From NCBI RefSeq assembly GCF_021869535.1, contig NW_026262701.1, positions 41,605,278 to 41,669,277 on the forward strand: DNA of 64,000 nt. Direction: 5' to 3'. Positions within the stretch are counted from its first letter, which is position 1. Every line of letters begins with the position of its first letter. Of this stretch, positions 25,201 to 37,200 are shown piece after piece. The notes below the pieces were generated by a model that ran no database searches, was not told where the DNA came from, and worked only from the letters and a program-made list of their open reading frames with translations. A program made the position numbers and the translations under genes. Origin of the DNA: Mytilus californianus (lineage: Eukaryota; Mollusca; Bivalvia; Mytilida; Mytilidae).

Positions 25201-28200
25201 GACAAAAGCTTTGCCGTAGGGACTTTTTTATGAATTAAAGAAGGGAGGGGGTTGGGTCACCCTACCCTAACTTTGGACCTCAATTAAAAAAGTTCCGTAA
25301 CTTTACCCACCTGGGTCTTTGGGTCCAGGCAACCTTAGGCAATTGCCTATCATTTGTACCTAGTGTGGACAAAAGCTTTGCCGTAGGGACTTTTTTATGA
25401 ATTAAAGAAGGGAGGGGGTTGGGTCACCCTACCCTAACTTTGGGCCTCAATTAAAAAAGTTCCGTAACTTTACTTACCTGGGTCTTTGGGTCCAGGCAAC
25501 CTTAGGCAATTGCCTATCATTTGTACCTAGTGTGGACAAAAGCTTTGCCGTAGGGACTTTTTTATGAATTAAAGAAGGGAGGGGGTTGGGTCACCCTACC
25601 CTAACTTTGGACCTCAATTAAAAAAGTTCCGTAACTTTACCCACCTGGGTCTTTGGGTCCAGGCAACCTTAGGCAATTGCCTATCATTTGTACCTAGTGT
25701 GGACAAAAGCTTTGCCGTAGGGACTTTTTTATGAATTAAAGAAGGGAGGGGGTTGGGTCACCCTACCCTAACTTTGGACCTCAATTAAAAAAGTTCCGTA
25801 ACTTTACCCACCTGGGTCTTTGGGTCCAGGCAACCTTAGGCAATTGCCTATCATTTGTACCTAGTGTGGACAAAAGCTTTGCCGTAGGGACTTTTTTATG
25901 AATTAAAGAAGGGAGGGGGTTGGGTCACCCTACCCTAACTTTGGGCCTCAATTAAAAAAGTTCCGTAACTTTACTTACCTGGGTCTTTGGGTCCAGGCAA
26001 CCTTAGGCAATTGCCTATCATTTGTACCTAGTGTGGACAAAAGCTTTGCCGTAGGGACTTTTTTATGAATTAAAGAAGGGAGGGGGTTGGGTCACCCTAC
26101 CCTAACTTTGGACCTCAATTAAAAAAGTTCCGTAACTTTACCCACCTGGGTCTTTGGGTCCAGGCAACCTTAGGCAATTGCCTATCATTTGTACCTAGTG
26201 TGGACAAAAGCTTTGCCGTAGGGACTTTTTTATGAATTAAAGAAGGGAGGGGGTTGGGTCACCCTACCCTAACTTTGGACCTCAATTAAAAAAGTTCCGT
26301 AACTTTACCCACCTGGGTCTTTGGGTCCAGGCAACCTTAGGCAATTGCCTATCATTTGTACCTAGTGTGGACAAAAGCTTTGCCGTAGGGACTTTTTTAT
26401 GAATTAAAGAAGGGAGGGGGTTGGGTCACCCTACCCTAACTTTGGGCCTCAATTAAAAAAGTTCCGTAACTTTACTTACCTGGGTCTTTGGGTCCAGGCA
26501 ACCTTAGGCAATTGCCTATCATTTGTACCTAGTGTGGACAAAAGCTTTGCCGTAGGGACTTTTTTATGAATTAAAGAAGGGAGGGGGTTGGGTCACCCTA
26601 CCCTAACTTTGGACCTCAATTAAAAAAGTTCCGTAACTTTACCCACCTGGGTCTTTGGGTCCAGGCAACCTTAGGCAATTGCCTATCATTTGTACCTAGT
26701 GTGGACAAAAGCTTTGCCGTAGGGACTTTTTTATGAATTAAAGAAGGGAGGGGGTTGGGTCACCCTACCCTAACTTTGGACCTCAATTAAAAAAGTTCCG
26801 TAACTTTACCCACCTGGGTCTTTGGGTCCAGGCAACCTTAGGCAATTGCCTATCATTTGTACCTAGTGTGGACAAAAGCTTTGCCGTAGGGACTTTTTTA
26901 TGAATTAAAGAAGGGAGGGGGTTGGGTCACCCTACCCTAACTTTGGACCTCAATTAAAAAAGTTCCGTAACTTTACCCACCTGGGTCTTTGGGTCCAGGC
27001 AACCTTAGGCAATTGCCTATCATTTGTACCTAGTGTGGACAAAAGCTTTGCCGTAGGGACTTTTTTATGAATTAAAGAAGGGAGGGGGTTGGGTCACCCT
27101 ACCCTAACTTTGGGCCTCAATTAAAAAAGTTCCGTAACTTTACCCACCTGGGTCTTTGGGTCCAGGCAACCTTAGGCAATTGCCTATCATTTGTACCTAG
27201 TGTGGACAAAAGCTTTGCCGTAGGGACTTTTTTATGAATTAAAGAAGGGAGGGGGTTGGGTCACCCTACCCTAACTTTGGACCTCAATTAAAAAAGTTCC
27301 GTAACTTTACCCACCTGGGTCTTTGGGTCCAGGCAACCTTAGGCAATTGCCTATCATTTGTACCTAGTGTGGACAAAAGCTTTGCCGTAGGGACTTTTTT
27401 ATGAATTAAAGAAGGGAGGGGGTTGGGTCACCCTACCCTAACTTTGGACCTCAATTAAAAAAGTTCCGTAACTTTACCCACCTGGGTCTTTGGGTCCAGG
27501 CAACCTTAGGCAATTGCCTATCATTTGTACCTAGTGTGGACAAAAGCTTTGCCGTAGGGACTTTTTTATGAATTAAAGAAGGGAGGGGGTTGGGTCACCC
27601 TACCCTAACTTTGGGCCTCAATTAAAAAAGTTCCGTAACTTTACCCACCTGGGTCTTTGGGTCCAGGCAACCTTAGGCAATTGCCTATCATTTGTACCTA
27701 GTGTGGACAAAAGCTTTGCCGTAGGGACTTTTTTATGAATTAAAGAAGGGAGGGGGTTGGGTCACCCTACCCTAACTTTGGACCTCAATTAAAAAAGTTC
27801 CGTAACTTTACCCACCTGGGTCTTTGGGTCCAGGCAACCTTAGGCAATTGCCTATCATTTGTACCTAGTGTGGACAAAAGCTTTGCCGTAGGGACTTTTT
27901 TATGAATTAAAGAAGGGAGGGGTTGGGTCACCCTACCCTAACTTTGGACCTCAATTAAAAAAGTTCCGTAACTTTACCCACCTGGGTCTTTGGGTCCAGG
28001 CAACCTTAGGCAATTGCCTATCATTTGTACCTAGTGTGGACAAAAGCTTTGCCGTAGGGACTTTTTTATGAATTAAAGAAGGGAGGGGGTTGGGTCACCC
28101 TACCCTAACTTTGGGCCTCAATTAAAAAAGTTCCGTAACTTTACCCACCTGGGTCTTTGGGTCCAGGCAACCTTAGGCAATTGCCTATCATTTGTACCTA

Positions 28201-31200
28201 GTGTGGACAAAAGCTTTGCCGTAGGGACTTTTTTATGAATTAAAGAAGGGAGGGGGTTGGGTCACCCTACCCTAACTTTGGACCTCAATTAAAAAAGTTC
28301 CGTAACTTTACCCACCTGGGTCTTTGGGTCCAGGCAACCTTAGGCAATTGCCTATCATTTGTACCTAGTGTGGACAAAAGCTTTGCCGTAGGGACTTTTT
28401 TATGAATTAAAGAAGGGAGGGGGTTGGGTCACCCTACCCTAACTTTGGACCTCAATTAAAAAAGTTCCGTAACTTTACCCACCTGGGTCTTTGGGTCCAG
28501 GCAACCTTAGGCAATTGCCTATCATTTGTACCTAGTGTGGACAAAAGCTTTGCCGTAGGGACTTTTTTATGAATTAAAGAAGGGAGGGGGTTGGGTCACC
28601 CTACCCTAACTTTGGACCTCAATTAAAAAAGTTCCGTAACTTTACCCACCTGGGTCTTTGGGTCCAGGCAACCTTAGGCAATTGCCTATCATTTGTACCT
28701 AGTGTGGACAAAAGCTTTGCCGTAGGGACTTTTTTATGAATTAAAGAAGGGAGGGGGTTGGGTCACCCTACCCTAACTTTGGACCTCAATTAAAAAAGTT
28801 CCGTAACTTTACCCACCTGGGTCTTTGGGTCCAGGCAACCTTAGGCAATTGCCTATCATTTGTACCTAGTGTGGACAAAAGCTTTGCCGTAGGGACTTTT
28901 TTATGAATTAAAGAAGGGAGGGGGTTGGGTCACCCTACCCTAACTTTGGGCCTCAATTAAAAAAGTTCCGTAACTTTACCCACCTGGGTCTTTTGGTCCA
29001 GGCAACCTTAGGCAATTGCCTATCATTTGTACCTAGTGTGGACAAAAGCTTTGCCGTAGGGACTTTTTTATGAATTAAAGAAGGGAGGGGGTTGGGTCAC
29101 CCTACCCTAACTTTGGACCTCAATTAAAAAAGTTCCGTAACTTTACCCACCTGGGTCTTTGGGTCCAGACAACCTTAGGCAATTGCCTATCATTTGTACC
29201 TAGTGTGGACAAAAGCTTTGCCGTAGGGACTTTTCTATGAATTAAAGAAGGGAGGGGGTTGGGTCACCCTACCCTAACTTTGGACCTCAATTAAAAAAGT
29301 TCCGTAACTTTACCCACCTGGGTCTTTGGGTCCAGGCAACCTTAGGCAATTGCCTATCATTTGTACCTAGTGTGGACAAAAGCTTTGCCGTAGGGACTTT
29401 TTTATGAATTAAAGAAGGGAGGGGGTTGGGTCACCCTACCCTAACTTTGGACCTCAATTAAAAAAGTTCCGTAACTTTACCCACCTGGGTCTTTGGGTCC
29501 AGGCAACCTTAGGCAATTGCCTATCATTTGTACCTAGTGTGGACAAAAGCTTTGCCGTAGGGACTTTTCTATGAATTAAAGAAGGGAGGGGGTTGGGTCA
29601 CCCTACCCTAACTTTGGGCCTCAATTAAAAAAGTTCCGTAACTTTACTTACCTGGGTCTTTGGGTCCAGGCAACCTTAGGCAATTGCCTATCATTTGTAC
29701 CTAGTGTGGACAAAAGCTTTGCCGTAGGGACTTTTTTATGAATTAAAGAAGGGAGGGGGTTGGGTCACCCTACCCTAACTTTGGACCTCAATTAAAAAAG
29801 TTCCGTAACTTTACCCACCTGGGTCTTTGGGTCCAGGCAACCTTAGGCAATTGCCTATCATTTGTACCTAGTGTGGACAAAAGCTTTGCCGTAGGGACTT
29901 TTTTATGAATTAAAGAAGGGAGGGGGTTGGGTCACCCTACCCTAACTTTGGGCCTCAATTAAAAAAGTTCCGTAACTTTACTTACCTGGGTCTTTGGGTC
30001 CAGGCAACCTTAGGCAATTGCCTATCATTTGTACCTAGTGTGGACAAAAGCTTTGCCGTAGGGACTTTTTTATGAATTAAAGAAGGGAGGGGGTTGGGTC
30101 ACCCTACCCTAACTTTGGACCTCAATTAAAAAAGTTCCGTAACTTTACCCACCTGGGTCTTTGGGTCCAGGCAACCTTAGGCAATTGCCTATCATTTGTA
30201 CCTAGTGTGGACAAAAGCTTTGCCGTAGGGACTTTTTTATGAATTAAAGAAGGGAGGGGGTTGGGTCACCCTACCCTAACTTTGGACCTCAATTAAAAAA
30301 GTTCCGTAACTTTACCCACCTGGGTCTTTGGGTCCAGGCAACCTTAGGCAATTGCCTATCATTTGTACCTAGTGTGGACAAAAGCTTTGCCGTAGGGACT
30401 TTTTTATGAATTAAAGAAGGGAGGGGGTTGGGTCACCCTACCCTAACTTTGGGCCTCAATTAAAAAAGTTCCGTAACTTTACCCACCTGGGTCTTTGGGT
30501 CCAGGCAACCTTAGGCAATTGCCTATCATTTGTACCTAGTGTGGACAAAAGCTTTGCCGTAGGGACTTTTTTATGAATTAAAGAAGGGAGGGGGTTGGGT
30601 CACCCTACCCTAACTTTGGACCTCAATTAAAAAAGTTCCGTAACTTTACCCACCTGGGTCTTTGGGTCCAGGCAACCTTAGGCAATTGCCTATCATTTGT
30701 ACCTAGTGTGGACAAAAGCTTTGCCGTAGGGACTTTTTTATGAATTAAAGAAGGGAGGGGGTTGGGTCACCCTACCCTAACTTTGGACCTCAATTAAAAA
30801 AGTTCCGTAACTTTACCCACCTGGGTCTTTGGGTCCAGGCAACCTTAGGCAATTGCCTATCATTTGTACCTAGTGTGGACAAAAGCTTTGCCGTAGGGAC
30901 TTTTTTATGAATTAAAGAAGGGAGGGGGTTGGGTCACCCTACCCTAACTTTGGGCCTCAATTAAAAAAGTTCCGTAACTTTACCCACCTGGGTCTTTGGG
31001 TCCAGGCAACCTTAGGCAATTGCCTATCATTTGTACCTAGTGTGGACAAAAGCTTTGCCGTAGGGACTTTTTTATGAATTAAAGAAGGGAGGGGGTTGGG
31101 TCACCCTACCCTAACTTTGGACCTCAATTAAAAAAGTTCCGTAACTTTACCCACCTGGGTCTTTGGGTCCAGGCAACCTTAGGCAATTGCCTATCATTTG

Positions 31201-34200
31201 TACCTAGTGTGGACAAAAGCTTTGCCGTAGGGACTTTTTTATGAATTAAAGAAGGGAGGGGGTTGGGTCACCCTACCCTAACTTTGGACCTCAATTAAAA
31301 AAGTTCCGTAACTTTACCCACCTGGGTCTTTGGGTCCAGGCAACCTTAGGCAATTGCCTATCATTTGTACCTAGTGTGGACAAAAGCTTTGCCGTAGGGA
31401 CTTTTTTATGAATTAAAGAAGGGAGGGGGTTGGGTCACCCTACCCTAACTTTGGGCCTCAATTAAAAAAGTTCCGTAACTTTACCCACCTGGGTCTTTGG
31501 GTCCAGGCAACCTTAGGCAATTGCCTATCATTTGTACCTAGTGTGGACAAAAGCTTTGCCGTAGGGACTTTTTTATGAATTAAAGAAGGGAGGGGGTTGG
31601 GTCACCCTACCCTAACTTTGGACCTCAATTAAAAAAGTTCCGTAACTTTACCCACCTGGGTCTTTGGGTCCAGGCAACCTTAGGCAATTGCCTATCATTT
31701 GTACCTAGTGTGGACAAAAGCTTTGCCGTAGGGACTTTTTTATGAATTAAAGAAGGGAGGGGGTTGGGTCACCCTACCCTAACTTTGGACCTCAATTAAA
31801 AAAGTTCCGTAACTTTACCCACCTGGGTCTTTGGGTCCAGGCAACCTTAGGCAATTGCCTATCATTTGTACCTAGTGTGGACAAAAGCTTTGCCGTAGGG
31901 ACTTTTTTATGAATTAAAGAAGGGAGGGGGTTGGGTCACCCTACCCTAACTTTGGACCTCAATTAAAAAAGTTCCGTAACTTTACCCACCTGGGTCTTTG
32001 GGTCCAGGCAACCTTAGGCAATTGCCTATCATTTGTACCTAGTGTGGACAAAAGCTTTGCCGTAGGGACTTTTTTATGAATTAAAGAAGGGAGGGGGTTG
32101 GGTCACCCTACCCTAACTTTGGGCCTCAATTAAAAAAGTTCCGTAACTTTACCCACCTGGGTCTTTGGGTCCAGGCAACCTTAGGCAATTGCCTATCATT
32201 TGTACCTAGTGTGGACAAAAGCTTTGCCGTAGGGACTTTTTTATGAATTAAAGAAGGGAGGGGGTTGGGTCACCCTACCCTAACTTTGGACCTCAATTAA
32301 AAAAGTTCCGTAACTTTACCCACCTGGGTCTTTGGGTCCAGGCAACCTTAGGCAATTGCCTATCATTTGTACCTAGTGTGGACAAAAGCTTTGCCGTAGG
32401 GACTTTTTTATGAATTAAAGAAGGGAGGGGGTTGGGTCACCCTACCCTAACTTTGGACCTCAATTAAAAAAGTTCCGTAACTTTACCCACCTGGGTCTTT
32501 GGGTCCAGGCAACCTTAGGCAATTGCCTATCATTTGTACCTAGTGTGGACAAAAGCTTTGCCGTAGGGACTTTTTTATGAATTAAAGAAGGGAGGGGGTT
32601 GGGTCACCCTACCCTAACTTTGGGCCTCAATTAAAAAAGTTCCGTAACTTTACCCACCTGGGTCTTTGGGTCCAGGCAACCTTAGGCAATTGCCTATCAT
32701 TTGTACCTAGTGTGGACAAAAGCTTTGCCGTAGGGACTTTTTTATGAATTAAAGAAGGGAGGGGGTTGGGTCACCCTACCCTAACTTTGGACCTCAATTA
32801 AAAAAGTTCCGTAACTTTACCCACCTGGGTCTTTGGGTCCAGGCAACCTTAGGCAATTGCCTATCATTTGTACCTAGTGTGGACAAAAGCTTTGCCGTAG
32901 GGACTTTTTTATGAATTAAAGAAGGGAGGGGGTTGGGTCACCCTACCCTAACTTTGGACCTCAATTAAAAAAGTTCCGTAACTTTACCCACCTGGGTCTT
33001 TGGGTCCAGGCAACCTTAGGCAATTGCCTATCATTTGTACCTAGTGTGGACAAAAGCTTTGCCGTAGGGACTTTTTTATGAATTAAAGAAGGGAGGGGGT
33101 TGGGTCACCCTACCCTAACTTTGGGCCTCAATTAAAAAAGTTCCGTAACTTTACCCACCTGGGTCTTTGGGTCCAGGCAACCTTAGGCAATTGCCTATCA
33201 TTTGTACCTAGTGTGGACAAAAGCTTTGCCGTAGGGACTTTTTTATGAATTAAAGAAGGGAGGGGGTTGGGTCACCCTACCCTAACTTTGGACCTCAATT
33301 AAAAAAGTTCCGTAACTTTACCCACCTGGGTCTTTGGGTCCAGGCAACCTTAGGCAATTGCCTATCATTTGTACCTAGTGTGGACAAAAGCTTTGCCGTA
33401 GGGACTTTTTTATGAATTAAAGAAGGGAGGGGGTTGGGTCACCCTACCCTAACTTTGGACCTCAATTAAAAAAGTTCCGTAACTTTACCCACCTGGGTCT
33501 TTGGGTCCAGGCAACCTTAGGCAATTGCCTATCATTTGTACCTAGTGTGGACAAAAGCTTTGCCGTAGGGACTTTTTTATGAATTAAAGAAGGGAGGGGG
33601 TTGGGTCACCCTACCCTAACTTTGGACCTCAATTAAAAAAGTTCCGTAACTTTACCCACCTGGGTCTTTGGGTCCAGGCAACCTTAGGCAATTGCCTATC
33701 ATTTGTACCTAGTGTGGACAAAAGCTTTGCCGTAGGGACTTTTTTATGAATTAAAGAAGGGAGGGGGTTGGGTCACCCTACCCTAACTTTGGACCTCAAT
33801 TAAAAAAGTTCCGTAACTTTACCCACCTGGGTCTTTGGGTCCAGGCAACCTTAGGCAATTGCCTATCATTTGTACCTAGTGTGGACAAAAGCTTTGCCGT
33901 AGGGACTTTTTTATGAATTAAAGAAGGGAGGGGGTTGGGTCACCCTACCCTAACTTTGGACCTCAATTAAAAAAGTTCCGTAACTTTACCCACCTGGGTC
34001 TTTGGGTCCAGGCAACCTTAGGCAATTGCCTATCATTTGTACCTAGTGTGGACAAAAGCTTTGCCGTAGGGACTTTTTTATGAATTAAAGAAGGGAGGGG
34101 GTTGGGTCACCCTACCCTAACTTTGGACCTCAATTAAAAAAGTTCCGTAACTTTACCCACCTGGGTCTTTGGGTCCAGGCAACCTTAGGCAATTGCCTAT

Positions 34201-37200
34201 CATTTGTACCTAGTGTGGACAAAAGCTTTGCCGTAGGGACTTTTTTATGAATTAAAGAAGGGAGGGGGTTGGGTCACCCTACCCTAACTTTGGGCCTCAA
34301 TTAAAAAAGTTCCGTAACTTTACCCACCTGGGTCTTTGGGTCCAGGCAACCTTAGGCAATTGCCTATCATTTGTACCTAGTGTGGACAAAAGCTTTGCCG
34401 TAGGGACTTTTTTATGAATTAAAGAAGGGAGGGGGTTGGGTCACCCTACCCTAACTTTGGGCCTCAATTAAAAAAGTTCCGTAACTTTACCCACCTGGGT
34501 CTTTGGGTCCAGGCAACCTTAGGCAATTGCCTATCATTTGTACCTAGTGTGGACAAAAGCTTTGCCGTAGGGACTTTTTTATGAATTAAAGAAGGGAGGG
34601 GGTTGGGTCACCCTACCCTAACTTTGGACCTCAATTAAAAAAGTTCCGTAACTTTACCCACCTGGGTCTTTGGGTCCAGGCAACCTTAGGCAATTGCCTA
34701 TCATTTGTACCTAGTGTGGACAAAAGCTTTGCCGTAGGGACTTTTTTATGAATTAAAGAAGGGAGGGGGTTGGGTCACCCTACCCTAACTTTGGGCCTCA
34801 ATTAAAAAAGTTCCGTAACTTTACCCACCTGGGTCTTTGGGTCCAGGCAACCTTAGGCAATTGCCTATCATTTGTACCTAGTGTGGACAAAAGCTTTGCC
34901 GTAGGGACTTTTTTATGAATTAAAGAAGGGAGGGGGTTGGGTCACCCTACCCTAACTTTGGACCTCAATTAAAAAAGTTCCGTAACTTTACCCACCTGGG
35001 TCTTTGGGTCCAGGCAACCTTAGGCAATTGCCTATCATTTGTACCTAGTGTGGACAAAAGCTTTGCCGTAGGGACTTTTTTATGAATTAAAGAAGGGAGG
35101 GGGTTGGGTCACCCTACCCTAACTTTGGGCCTCAATTAAAAAAGTTCCGTAACTTTACCCACCTGGGTCTTTGGGTCCAGGCAACCTTAGGCAATTGCCT
35201 ATCATTTGTACCTAGTGTGGACAAAAGCTTTGCCGTAGGGACTTTTTTATGAATTAAAGAAGGGAGGGGGTTGGGTCACCCTACCCTAACTTTGGACCTC
35301 AATTAAAAAAGTTCCGTAACTTTACCCACCTGGGTCTTTGGGTCCAGACAACCTTAGGCAATTGCCTATCATTTGTACCTAGTGTGGACAAAAGCTTTGC
35401 CGTAGGGACTTTTCTATGAATTAAAGAAGGGAGGGGGTTGGGTCACCCTACCCTAACTTTGGACCTCAATTAAAAAAGTTCCGTAACTTTACCCACCTGG
35501 GTCTTTGGGTCCAGGCAACCTTAGGCAATTGCCTATCATTTGTACCTAGTGTGGACAAAAGCTTTGCCGTAGGGACTTTTTTATGAATTAAAGAAGGGAG
35601 GGGGTTGGGTCACCCTACCCTAACTTTGGACCTCAATTAAAAAAGTTCCGTAACTTTACCCACCTGGGTCTTTGGGTCCAGGCAACCTTAGGCAATTGCC
35701 TATCATTTGTACCTAGTGTGGACAAAAGCTTTGCCGTAGGGACTTTTTTATGAATTAAAGAAGGGAGGGGGTTGGGTCACCCTACCCTAACTTTGGGCCT
35801 CAATTAAAAAAGTTCCGTAACTTTACCCACCTGGGTCTTTGGGTCCAGGCAACCTTAGGCAATTGCCTATCATTTGTACCTAGTGTGGACAAAAGCTTTG
35901 CCGTAGGGACTTTTTTATGAATTAAAGAAGGGAGGGGGTTGGGTCACCCTACCCTAACTTTGGACCTCAATTAAAAAAGTTCCGTAACTTTACCCACCTG
36001 GGTCTTTGGGTCCAGGCAACCTTAGGCAATTGCCTATCATTTGTACCTAGTGTGGACAAAAGCTTTGCCGTAGGGACTTTTTTATGAATTAAAGAAGGGA
36101 GGGGGTTGGGTCACCCTACCCTAACTTTGGACCTCAATTAAAAAAGTTCCGTAACTTTACCCACCTGGGTCTTTGGGTCCAGGCAACCTTAGGCAATTGC
36201 CTATCATTTGTACCTAGTGTGGACAAAAGCTTTGCCGTAGGGACTTTTTTATGAATTAAAGAAGGGAGGGGGTTGGGTCACCCTACCCTAACTTTGGGCC
36301 TCAATTAAAAAAGTTCCGTAACTTTACCCACCTGGGTCTTTGGGTCCAGGCAACCTTAGGCAATTGCCTATCATTTGTACCTAGTGTGGACAAAAGCTTT
36401 GCCGTAGGGACTTTTTTATGAATTAAAGAAGGGAGGGGGTTGGGTCACCCTACCCTAACTTTGGACCTCAATTAAAAAAGTTCCGTAACTTTACCCACCT
36501 GGGTCTTTGGGTCCAGACAACCTTAGGCAATTGCCTATCATTTGTACCTAGTGTGGACAAAAGCTTTGCCGTAGGGACTTTTCTATGAATTAAAGAAGGG
36601 AGGGGGTTGGGTCACCCTACCCTAACTTTGGACCTCAATTAAAAAAGTTCCGTAACTTTACCCACCTGGGTCTTTGGGTCCAGGCAACCTTAGGCAATTG
36701 CCTATCATTTGTACCTAGTGTGGACAAAAGCTTTGCCGTAGGGACTTTTTTATGAATTAAAGAAGGGAGGGGGTTGGGTCACCCTACCCTAACTTTGGGC
36801 CTCAATTAAAAAAGTTCCGTAACTTTACCCACCTGGGTCTTTGGGTCCAGGCAACCTTAGGCAATTGCCTATCATTTGTACCTAGTGTGGACAAAAGCTT
36901 TGCCGTAGGGACTTTTCTATGAATTAAAGAAGGGAGGGGGTTGGGTCACCCTACCCTAACTTTGGACCTCAATTAAAAAAGTTCCGTAACTTTACCCACC
37001 TGGGTCTTTGGGTCCAGGCAACCTTAGGCAATTGCCTATCATTTGTACCTAGTGTGGACAAAAGCTTTGCCGTAGGGACTTTTTTATGAATTAAAGAAGG
37101 GAGGGGGTTGGGTCACCCTACCCTAACTTTGGACCTCAATTAAAAAAGTTCCGTAACTTTACCCACCTGGGTCTTTGGGTCCAGGCAACCTTAGGCAATT

